Of a DNA stretch of 64,000 bases, positions 1-12,000 are shown one piece after another (positions within the stretch are counted from its first letter, which is position 1; each line of letters opens with the position of its first letter). Origin of the DNA: an uncultured Clostridia bacterium. Lineage in GTDB: Bacteria; Bacillota; Clostridia; Christensenellales; CAG-917. A program made the position numbers and the translations under genes. The DNA lies in contig CAKQUV010000001.1 in assembly GCA_934277615.1 (NCBI GenBank), positions 62,001 through 126,000 of the forward strand. Direction: 5' to 3'. Under the pieces are notes generated by a model. It worked only from the letters and a program-made list of their open reading frames with translations, ran no database searches and was not told where the DNA came from.

Positions 1-3000
1 TGCGTCTGCGCCCGTAACGTAATGGAATTTGGTTACTCCGAGCTTGGGTGCGAGGATGCTGAGCGATACTTCGTAATCCCACAAATAGAGGTTGATTGAG
101 AGGAACGCGTTGCGTGCTTCGAGCGGTTTGACAATGCTGTAGGCGCTGTCATTCGCTACGGTGTACTTATTGTTTGCCTCGTCGTACACGTACAATTCGG
201 GGATAGAAACGCCGTAGTCTTTTCTCATATCGGCGTTCTTAACGCTGCTGTTGATTTGAGATTGATTTGCTTCCGCATACGGGATGTAAGTGCCTGCGAC
301 TTGGATGTACGTCGTCACCATGGTGATGTCGTAGTACTTCTTGGTGCCTGCGTTTACAAGTTTGTCGTATGCCTCGCGATCGACAGCGGACATATCGGAT
401 TTTTGTACGTATGCGCCGTCCTCGTCGAGATAGTACAAGCCCATGCTTGCATTGCCATATTCCTCAATTCTGAAGAGGTTTCTGGAGCGTTCGAGCTTGC
501 CGACCAATTCTTTGCGCGCTTTGATGTAGGCGGGCGTCGTGTGGTCGGTCATATCCTTGACTTCCTCTTTGAACGCATTGATGACGTCTGCTCTGTACTC
601 GTAAGAATATCTTGTATTGTCCGTATAGAGCGTAACCGCAGGTTTGTTGCGGAATTCGCTGTCGTCGAATTGGATTGCGTCCTCACCCATGAGGAGAGTA
701 AGGAGTTTGTTGATATAGTCGGGTTGCGCAAGCACTCTGACATATCTGGACGTGATTTGCAATCCGTATGCAAACGCTCTGATATATTCGAGAATGGTGT
801 CGTCTTTTACGAGCGGGAAGGATATATCCTTTTTATCCTCCGGCTTTTCTTCGGGTTGTTCGTCATCCGATGCGATTGCGTCTGTTTGCGTCGTTGCCGC
901 CGTGAAAAGGCTGGAAACAAGCTTGCGCACTTCGTTTGCGTCCACTTTTACGCTCGGGATATCGAAGTAGCTCAAATCGATAAACAAACCGCCGTTGACT
1001 CGTTTATATCTACCCTTTTCGTTGCTGTAGCAATAGCTCGAATCGTAAGAGTATCTGGTGCCTGCGTATTCGCCGGATTCGATGAGTTTGTAGTTACCGT
1101 CGGAATCAAGATAGTAACTGCCGTTCTTCGTCTCGAAGTAGTGGTCGAATCTCTCGCTCGGCGCGATATAATCTTCGCTCGTCGGATCGTTGATATCCGC
1201 GTCGGTGAGCAATTCAAACGTACCGCCTGCCATATAGATGCCGAGCAAATCGTGATAATCCGCATCGTTACCGCCCTTGGTTTGAAGAACTACGCTGAGG
1301 TTGACGAAACTTGCGATGTTTGCTATAAGCTCGGTCAAAGCGGATTTGCCGAATTGATCGAGAACTTTTTTGAGCAGTTCGATAACCACAAACAAGTCCA
1401 TATCTCCGTCGAATTGGTCGTCGTCTCCGACGTATTTGATAAGTTCGGTGCGGAAATAGTTGAGCAATGCCGCAATTTGGATATCCGCCTTTACGACGAG
1501 TTGAAGCGAACGGTTCACGTCGCCCTTCGTGTCGGATTCAGACTTGATTTTGAGCAAATCTTCACCGCTCAAGCCCGGCAAAAGCATTGCAAGCACTGTG
1601 CTGAGGTCAATATCGCTGCCGTATTTGAAGCTTGTGGAGATGTCGATTGTTTCTTCGAGCGTGAAACGATCAACGTCGTCGAAGTTGGTGTATTCGGCAA
1701 GTTCGTCGCCGCTCAACACGTACGTGCGAGAGTTGGTGAACGCCACGTCGAGGTCTTTGATTGCCAAAGAGAGTTCGAGCGTCGTGTCATACTTCGCGCC
1801 GTCGGACACATAGGACTTGTTTGCCTCTGCGCCTGCAACGAATTCATAAATCTTGGTGCCTGCCAAAGCAAGCGTAACTCCTGCGTCGTCAAGCACTTCG
1901 GAGCCGTCGCCTTTCTTGTTGTCGACAACTTTCTTGACTACGATTTCTTTTGTTACGGGGTTGTATTCGACTATTCTGTATCTCGCGTATCTGTCGCTTG
2001 ACAATACGTTTTTATCCTTGTCGGGAGCGATTGCGCGGAAGTATTGGTCGGAGTTGCCGGATACATAGTTGCCCGTTGCGTCCTTTTGGAACACGTAAAG
2101 TTTTGCTGCGGAAAGATCTTCTGCTTGCGTAACTTTCTCCTCGCTGACGGAGTTGAATCTCTCGCCGTCAAGACCGAGTGAAGCGGAAACTTCGAGGTTG
2201 ATCTTGTTTGCCGTGTCGAGTTTGAGTTGCAAGCTGCCGTTGATCTCTTGATAGAACAAGTCTTTGATATCGAATCCAAGCAAGCTTTCGGGGATATATT
2301 CGAGGATTGTATCAAAGAGCATATCGCCGAGCGCCACCGTGAGCAAATCCTTGTTGATGAGGATTGCGAGCGCAAGGTCTTTGTTGCTGAAATCGATATC
2401 GTCGCCAGTGGTTGCGTCGTCGGACGCTACGAATGCGTCTTTGGTGGGACTCGTAGCCGTCTTGTCGGTGTAATCGAAGTATTTGTCGGTTGTTTCGAAA
2501 TCGATGATGTAGTCTTTAAGTATCTCCGCGATATTAAGACCGCCGATTGCGACTTTTTGGATGTTGAACGCCTCTTCGAGGTTGAGGTAAATGGTGTTGT
2601 TGACGTAGTATGCGCCGAGCCACAAGCTCTCATAGCCGGACTCTGTGATGTTGATGAGTTCGAGTTTGAGTTCGGACTTGGTGAGGTCGTAGATATCGAC
2701 CATAAGCGATACGTCGAGGCGGAAGTGCGCGGAAGAATAACCCTTCGTAGTAGAGGGCATTTCAACCACGATACCCGCGAGGTTGCCGATGATAGTGCTC
2801 AAAATTTGGCCGAAATCAAGCGTGCCTTCGGTGATGCCGAGTTCGAATTCGACAGAGAAAGACAACGTGATGATCGTGTCATAGAACGGATTGGTCTTGA
2901 CTTCGCCGACAAGTGCCATATCCTCTTCGGGAATGTCGCTTGTGTAGAGATATTCTTCGCCACCCTTGACGTAGGAGTGTGCTTTTTGGTCGCGGATGTA

Positions 3001-6000
3001 GTCGGGCAACAATTCTCTGCCTGCGCCGATTGTGATATCCAAACCGCCGAGCTTGAGTCCCATATTGACGCAACCGATTGCAACGTCAAGTCCGAGATAG
3101 TATTCGCTGAGAGAACCGAACAAAGTTACGGTGCGGTAATAATCGCCGTCCGGATCTTTGACGTAACCGAATTGATATTCATAGATGCTTTCGATCTTGA
3201 CGGGCTCACCGTTGTACATAACGTAGGTGAAGTAGTTGTTGGCGGTATCAGTGATAAACGTATCCGTTTCTACGCGCGCGCCGTTGCTTGCGTACACGTA
3301 CAACTTATAGTTTCTGAGGTTTACCTTTTGTTCTACTTCGCCGAATTTTACAAGACCGTAATAGTCGTTGCTCTTGTTGATGTATTTGCCGTGCGCGACG
3401 CCCGTGATGAGTTCATACTTGGAGTTGGGAGCGATATAGGTCTTGCCTTCCACGTATTTGCTTGAAATGGCGTACGTCGGTACGTTCTTATAGAGCGTGC
3501 CTTCATAGGCGTCTTTCTCACCGTCCGCAAGTTCTACGTACGTATCGCCGACCTTCTTGTAGATTGTACCCGTGTAAGACTCTGCTTCGGACGCGGTAAG
3601 TTCCACGTAATTGTCGACCGCCGTGTAAAGTATCACGCTGTCCGCCGCATAATACTCGCCCTTTTCCGTGCGATAGTATTCGTCGAGGTCGGTGATTTCC
3701 GCGTAATACTTGTCTTGGACTGCCGGATCGGCGGAATTGTTGAGTTTGTATCTGTCGCCCTTGTATTCGTTCTCGAATTTCTTTTGTTCTTCGGGCGACA
3801 AGTCGGAAATCTTCTTGAATTCCGCTCTGCCGAGGTCAACGCCAAGGGAAATATTGAACACGTCGAACACTTCCTCGATAGAGCCGAGGTCGGGCATGAA
3901 GGAAGAGATGACGAATGCGAGCAACGCACGCGTCAATTGGATTTGGAATTGTGCGTCGCTGTATGCGAGCAATACCATTGCGTCTCTTACCGCACTTGCA
4001 CGTTCCGCACCGATTTCCTGAACGTCCGCCGCAACTGTCGCGTCTTGACCTTTTCCGTCGTCTTTCTTGAATTTATCGATGATTTTCTTTGCAAAATCAA
4101 CGAAGTTGTCGATCTTGGAGTAGTTTTCTGCCGTGTCGACTGCTTCCGTGAGGTCGAGATAGAGAGTGCCGTGATTGAGGTACAATCCGCCGAGGACTTT
4201 CTTCTCGCCGTTTGCGTACTCTGCAAAGAATCCGTCCTCGTCCACTTCGATAAACTCGATTGCAAGTTCCACCTTGTCGAGGTCGCTGTTTGCGATAAAC
4301 GACTCGATAGAACCGCCCGAGAGCAAGCCGAGCAAGTCAAGTGCCGCAAGGTCAACGTTGGCGGAAATTCTTACGCCGATACCTGCGTTAAATGCGGACT
4401 TGGTTTGCAAATTGATGATCATATCGCCAAAGAGGTTGCTGATAAGACCGCCTGCGTTGGTGGTTTCCGCACTGGAAGAATTGAAGTAGATAAGACCGCT
4501 TACGCTCAAGCCGATGTTTTGGTCTTGATATACCGCTTTTTCCGCTCTCTTATATACTTTGACGTCTTTGACGGTTGCGACTGTTTCGTTGCCGTTTTCG
4601 TCCGTAACCTTGATAGCCGTCATCGTGCGCGTATAATATTTTGTCGCGCCTGCGGGTGCGTCCGCACTGTTCTTATTTACATATACGCCCTTTTCTTCGT
4701 TGTAGACGTATTCGCCGTTGGCATCCTCTTGGTAAGTGAGGGCATAAACCTCTTCGACAAAAGCATAACGTTGCTTGCCGCTTACATCTTCGCCGTTTGA
4801 GATAAGTCGATAGGTGCCGTCGGTTGCGTCGAGGATATATTCACCCTCTGCGTTTTCGACATAGCGGCCAACTATCGTCGCATAACCGCGAGAATAACGT
4901 TTTGTGCCTTCTGCAATCTTTTCGCCTTCGTTGATAGGACGATACATACCCGATTTGAGGATATAGTTGCCGTTTGCATCTTCGTTGAAGACGTAGTATA
5001 TGCCTTTTTCGAGCGGAGTCTTTTCAACGGAGTAAATTTCGTTTCTAAAGCCGTTGACAAGTCCGAGAATGTTTTCGACATACTCGTTGAGTGAGATGAA
5101 TTGGCGACGTTCGTCGATATCGAGCATGCCTTCTTCGTTGCCCGACGTGCTTTCAAGCCCTATTTGAGCGTTGAGTGCAAGCACCAAATCCATCGTGTAT
5201 TGTTGATAATCTTCACCGTTTGCAATCCATATCGGATCTTTCTTGTTGGCGAGGGACGCTCTGAGTCTCAAAGCGAGCATATCTTCGCCGTACATATCCG
5301 TTTGCGGATAGAGATACAATCCGCTGTTGTTTTCGTCAAGCACCACTTGGTCGGACTCGATGGTGGTCTTGAGCAACAATGAGAGCAAATCGTTGATTGC
5401 GTTGCTTCTGAAGAAAATGCCGACGTTGTCTATTCTGTTGCCGTTCTCCAAAGAGCCCGCAACCCACGGTTTTGCGGTGATAATAACGTTCTTGATGAGT
5501 TTGTTGACAATGCCAACCACGTCAACGGAAGGCTTATTGTCTTTTGTAGAATCGTCGTCCGGAGTTTCGCCGTCTGCAATTATTGCATCCGAGGAAGAGG
5601 ATGCGAGTTCTACTCCGAGAGAATCGAGCAACTCGAGCAAATCCACTTGAATACGCGGACCGCCCACGCCGAGCGCGTCGATATAAATTCTGCCGTCGAT
5701 GAGATAAATGTCGAGTTTGGCGGTGCTTGCCGCGCCGAGTTCATAGGTAAAATCGAGACCGATGTGCGCCTCGAGTCCTGCCAAAATCGTTTCGAGAATG
5801 AGATTGAGGTTCTTGAAATCGAGTTGCGACAAGTCGTTCAATCCCATATCTTCGAGATTGAGACGTGCGTTGATGTCGAGTTTGAATCCGTCGTCCACTT
5901 TGTCGGTGAGAGCAAGAGTCAATCCCAATCTTTGGAGCAAATCGCCCACGCTGAATGCGTCTTTTACCGTGGTGAAACCGAGTTCCTTGTTTGCGGTGGA

Positions 6001-9000
6001 GATGAGGATTTGCGGAAGCATCGTCTTGGTAATGCTTTCAAGACCTTGCATTCCGAGGATTACGTCGAGAAGTTTGTCAAATGTAAAGCCTTCACGGACG
6101 TAGCGACCGTGGTCGTCTTGCACAAATCTGTTGTCGTACTTGCTGAAAGAGTATCTTTCGGACGCATTCTTTTTGTTGAGTTCTCTCTCGTCGTCTACAT
6201 ATACGTACGTTGCGCTGCCATAGTAGTCGACGATGAGGCTCAAATCCACTGCGATGATGTGTGCGTCGGTGAGTTCTTCAAATCTACCGCTGTTTACGAT
6301 TGCGTCAACCTTGTCGTCAATCGTTTTGCGAGTTGCGGTCTTGTCGCCGGTTGCCAGAGCGATGTCTTTTATGCCGACGCCGACGTTGATAAGATTGCTG
6401 TCGACGTTTACGTCAAGCCTGAGGCTGGGTTCGAGTTGGAAATCAACCGCAACGGACAAGTCAAGATCCAATTCTTCGAGGATCTTTGCAATGTCGAGGT
6501 CGCCGCTCGTATTGGACGTGAGCGCCGCTACAAGACCGACGATGATGTTTTCCATGACGAGAACGCTGAGTTTGCCTTCGGAGATGCCCAAAATGAGTTG
6601 CATCTTCTCTGCCGCAAGTTGTTGTTCTGCAGTGTCTGCCGCCGTGGACGCGTCGCTATCGTTCTTGCCGACAATGCTGTTGAGGTCGCCGAGCAATTGC
6701 TTTACGTAATTGCAAACGACTTCGCTGAGGTTTGTGTTCTTGAGATAGAAGGGCTTGTTTCCGCCGAGCGCGCCGAAGTCGAAGTAGATATCTCCGCCGT
6801 CAACGTACACGGAAAGAATACTTTTACCGCTGTTTTCGTTCTTGAGCTCGACAACCATTCTGGAAGCATTTGCTTCATTGAGAACGAGGTTTGCGCCGAC
6901 CGTCAAGCCGATGTTGTAAGATACGTCGTCCTTAAAGTCGATGCCGAGTTTAAGACCGAGGTCTTTAATAAGAAGGTCAAGGTATTTTTCAAGACGGATT
7001 TCCTCGTCTTGCTTTTTAAGACCGAGTTCGACGCCGAGTTGAAGGTTGAGCGAGAGAGTGTTGAGGTTCTCAAAGCTCGTGTAAATCGACGCGTCGAAAT
7101 CTTCGGGCAAAATGCCGCCTTTCTTGCCGATTTCGATATCTATTCCGCTGAGCGTGATTCCGAGCGAAACGGGATCTGCCTTGACTTTGAGGTCAAGTTT
7201 GTAATTGCTCTTCCACGGAGAATCGTTGTTCCACATAAACGCAAGATAGCTGTTGTCGGAATCGAGCTTGAGGAAGTCGTCTGCGGAGATTTGTTTGCCT
7301 GCAATCATATTGACAAGCGTAACTACGAGCGCTTGCGCAAAGTTGACCTTGATGCTGTCCTCACCGATGCCGATACGGCTGATGAGGTTGCCGAGAGACG
7401 AGCTGATAATGCCCATAATGTCGGGCTTCGTGTTAGTATCCGGCGTATCGTCGGATGTAGTCGCCGTGCTATCCGAAGACGTGAGCAAACCGCCGAGCAA
7501 GTCACCGAGCGGAATGTTGGTGAGTGCAAGATGGAAGTCGTCTTTAAGGTCGAGATAGAGAGTGCTTACGCCCTTTCCGTTCTCTTCGCCTGCATAGACC
7601 ACGCGGAGTGCGAGGATGACTTTTTCGAGTTTTTGAGCATTGCTCATGCCGTCGATATCTTCTATGCTTGCATTGTAAATCTCGATTGCGAGATCACTGT
7701 GCGAAAGTATGTAAGCGATATCGAGGAAGGACGCTTTGGAATAAAGAGCGACGTCTTTGTACGTTTCCGCATTGTCGTCCGTAACGTTGATTTTGACTGC
7801 AGCGTCGCCTTTGACGATAAACGCCTCGCCTCTGAACGACACGTCGTGTTTCATTTCCGCAAGAGGGATACCGCTCGTCTTGTAGTATTTGACGTACGCG
7901 GTGCCTGTGTAAGTATTGCGCTCTTCATCTGTCAAAAGCACGTATTTCTTGCCTGCCTCGTCGAGCTTGTATACTTCGGTGTAATCGAAACCGCTCGTCA
8001 AAGCGACCGGAGTGGTCAGAACGTGTTTGGCATAATAAACGTTTTGCGTCAAATCAATGGGCACTTCGGGATTGAGGCGTGCGTTGAGCGCGATACGGAA
8101 ACCGATATCGGCACCTGCCGCAACCGGAGTGTTGAATTGCAAGAGCAAATCGCTGATAAAGGATTTGAGATTGGGGTTGTCGTCGCCGAGGAAGTTGGAA
8201 ATCCACTCGCCGATAGTCCACTTGTCGTTGCCTGCGTCGGCGCCGATTGAAATGGTGCCCTTAATCTCCGCGTAAATGCTCGGAATGGTAACGTCGCCGC
8301 TTTCGTTGAACAACTCTGCGTCGTCGAAATTATTGTTTTGCAAATACTCGCCCATCGGCACGTTTTCGCCGTTGTGGTTGATAAGAATTTCTGTCGCGTA
8401 CTCTTTGTAAGTACCAAACCAGTAGTAATAATATTTTCCCTTATAATCTGCGGGTGCGGGAGTGTCTGCAACTGCCACGTATTCGTCTTTGGTTGCGTCG
8501 TACCAGTGCGTCGGACCTTGTTTGTTGCCGAGGTTGATACTGAGCGTGCGACCGTAGATTTCCAAACCGCCGGTTTCCTGACCGCTGACGTTGCTTACCG
8601 AACCGCTTACGCGCAAGAATTTGCCGTCGTGCTCTTCGAGGTTGTTCCACGCAAGTTCCAGCCATGCGGTAACGTCGTTTGCGTCAACGCCGAGGAGTTC
8701 GTAAACAATCTCCGTCAAGCCCTTTGCAAGTTCCACTTTAAGGCTGTCGGAAGAAAGCAATGCGATAATAGACAAAGCAAGTTGTCTCTTTGCCTTAACG
8801 TCGGACGCGTCGCCTTCCGCCGCCGTCATCGCGTCAACGGATTGTCCGTTGCCGTTGATGCTGACAACCGAATCTTTGGCGAGCAAACCGAGGATGATTT
8901 CATACAAGTCTACGTCCGCTCTTACCTTGCCGATGCCGAAGTTGCTCGCGTCGATGTAAAGTTGGCTGCCAGTATAGTACAAACCGAGCAAAACTTTGCG

Positions 9001-12000
9001 GTCATAGTCAAATTTCTTGCCGGTAAGCTCGATAAGCAAGGACGTGGAATTGTCCTTGGTGCTTATTTCGGGCGAGCCGAACAAGTAAGCAAGGATTGGC
9101 GACAAGTCGATTTGACCTGCAAGACGGAACTCGTAATTGAGGTTCATATCTCTGTCAAACGTAAATTCCGTCGTATTGACCGTTTCGGGAACGAATTGTC
9201 CCTTTTCGTTGAGATAGTAAAATTTTCCGAGATATCCGACAGGAACGGGAGTTTCCTTGGTGATTTCAACGAATTCGTTGGTTTCTTCATCAAAATAGTG
9301 AGTACCCTTGGTGCCGAATTGCATTAAAGTGGTGCCTTCGTCCGCGTGGAAGTCAAGACCGAATTCCAAATCGAGAGAGATGTACGGATATTTCAAAATT
9401 TCGATATATTCGTTTGCGTCGTTCTCTTCGAGATATTTGGTGCATTGGTCGGAAAGACCTGCGGTGATACCCATAATGGAGATATCCGCATTGAGGCTGC
9501 TGCCAAGACCGAGGAAGATTCCGAGTTCGAGCTTGCTGAGGTTGAGACCGTCGTTGAGCGCAACTCTTATGCCGCCTTGGATGTCGGAGTTTTCAAAGTT
9601 GATATCGATGCCGTTTGCCTCTTTGTAGGTGTCGGTTTTGGCATCGAAATAGTAATATTTGCCCGTGTAATTTTCGGGAGCCGGAGTGGTTGCGATTTCA
9701 ACGTATTCGCCTGCCTCGTTGAGCCAATGAGTTGCCGGATTGTTGATGCCGAGCATTGTAAGCAGTTCGTTGAGAATGCCGCCGCCGATTACGACTTCAA
9801 GCGCGTTGTTGCCGAATTTTACGCCTTGGAAAATGCCTGCGATAAAGCCGATAAGTTTGGTAGTATCGAGTCCGCCGCCCTCAGTTTCGTCTTTCGCCAC
9901 GTAAGCGTCGTTGGATGACGTGCTTGCGCCCACGCCGAGTGCAGGCAACAATTCCGCGAGATCGACTTTAATTTTGTCGACTCTGACGCTGTTCAACAAG
10001 GACGCGTCGAGATAGAGCACGCCGTCTTGCAAGTAGATTGCAAGCACTTGCTCGCCGTTTGACTTTGTGATGACGATCTTTGCAGTCGATTTGAGAATTG
10101 CATTAAGGTCAATGCCGTCCGTTGCGTCGATGTCTGCGCTGAGGTCGAGTTTGAGCCCGCCCTTGATGTTGCCGAGTTCAATAAGCACATCGATGAGGAT
10201 GCCTCTGAAGGAATCGCCAAGTTCCTGGTTGCGCAAATCCACTTTGAGGTCTGCAAGAGTGCCTTTGAGCGTTTCAAAGTCAATCTTGATGCCCGTGGAT
10301 ACGTTGACGTGCAAGAGGTTTGCGTTGAGTTCTCCGTTGGAAAGAATGGGCAAATACTCGTTTGCATGTTCTTGAACGTATGCGAATGCGTCGTTGAAAT
10401 AGTCCGTGTTGTTGATTGAACCGAACGTAATCGCGCCGCCCAAACCGAGCGTCAAATCAAGACCGTTGTTGATGTTCTTATCGGAGTTGGGGATGAGAAG
10501 TTTTGCGGTAAGACCGAGGCGTTTTTCAAGTTGTCCGCCGTCGTTCTCGTATTTGAGTTCCGCATATTCGAGCGGAATCTTTGCGCCTGCGTTGTCGCCG
10601 GTGAATACAAGACCGAAAATAGTATCGAGAACGTCTTGCGTGAGGGCGAGCGAAATACCTTTGATGTTGAAGATATTGCCGTCCATATCCACCTTGACTT
10701 TGTCGACGATCATAGAGATAAGCCCGATAACGTCGACGTCGGCGGAAGCGAGAGCGTCGTGTTCGATTATAATATCCGCGTCGTCGAGAAGTTGGTCATA
10801 GCTCGTACTTGCGGACTTATCGCCGTTGATTGCGTTTTTGATTGTATCGAAGAGTTTGTCAACAAGGTCGTCGAGGAGTTGGTTGACGTCGATGTCGTCC
10901 ACTCTGAACTTGGTGCCGTTCTCGCCGAGAACGCCGCTTGCGTCGATATAAACGCCGTTAAGAGAACCGTCGTAATATGCGCCTATTCTCTTCTTGCTGT
11001 CAAGACCGCGGATTTCCGCCAAAATCTTGGTTTCTTTGGGGTCTTTGGTGTTGATTTTTCCTTGCAAGGCAACGGAAAGTTCTATCTTCTGATCGCTGAT
11101 GACGATGTCTTTCGCAAACAATTTTGTGAGAGAAGCCATCATCTCGGGAGATACGTTTTTGGTGATTATATTGGAAATGAGCGTGCCGAAAGAGTCGATT
11201 GCGTTTTGAATGGTCAACTTGCCTTCTTTGAAGTCAAGCGTGAGTTTGATTTCCGCATCGAGAGTGAGGAAGGAATAAGTTTGCTTGTTTTCAGCTATTT
11301 TTGATTCAACGTGAGAATAGAAGTTATCGGAAGTGTCCGCACCGTCCTCAAACGGTACGTTGTCTTTGGTGCGGTTTTGGAGCATTCCCTTAACGTTTAC
11401 GTCGGGAGTGCCAGCAAAGTCCGCTTTTGCATAGCCGAGAGAGATACCGACTTCGCTTTGGAATTTGCCGTATCTTTCTTCGACTTCTTTTACGCCGTAG
11501 GAATTGAAGTTGGTGTCAATGTCAAATTTGATGCCCGTAAGCTTCGCCTTATCGGTGTCCGCCTCTCTTATATCGGCTTCGAGATACAGTGCCATACCTG
11601 CCAAAGAGCCGAGTTTGCCGAGGTCAAGACCGAGGATTTGTTTCACGAGAACCGTGATGTTTTCGGGAATCAAACCTTGAACAAGCGGAAGCGCCCCGAC
11701 GATGATGCCGAGGTCAATGGGAATTTGCAATGCCGCGTGTCCGCTGCCGTAGTCAATATAGCGAGCGCGAGAGCCGCCCATCAATACGTTGACGAGCAAT
11801 TGCTCCACTGTAACGTTGACGAGGTCGAGCCCTGCGAGATTTTTGACGAGTCCGCCGATGTCAAGACCGAGAAGCTTGTCGAACACGACTTGGGTGAGGT
11901 TGAGATCCTCGAGCAATCCGTTGAATTTCTCGACGAACGCGCCCATATCGATATCCTTCGTCCACACGACTTGAACGCCCTTCTTGATGCCGCGCATATC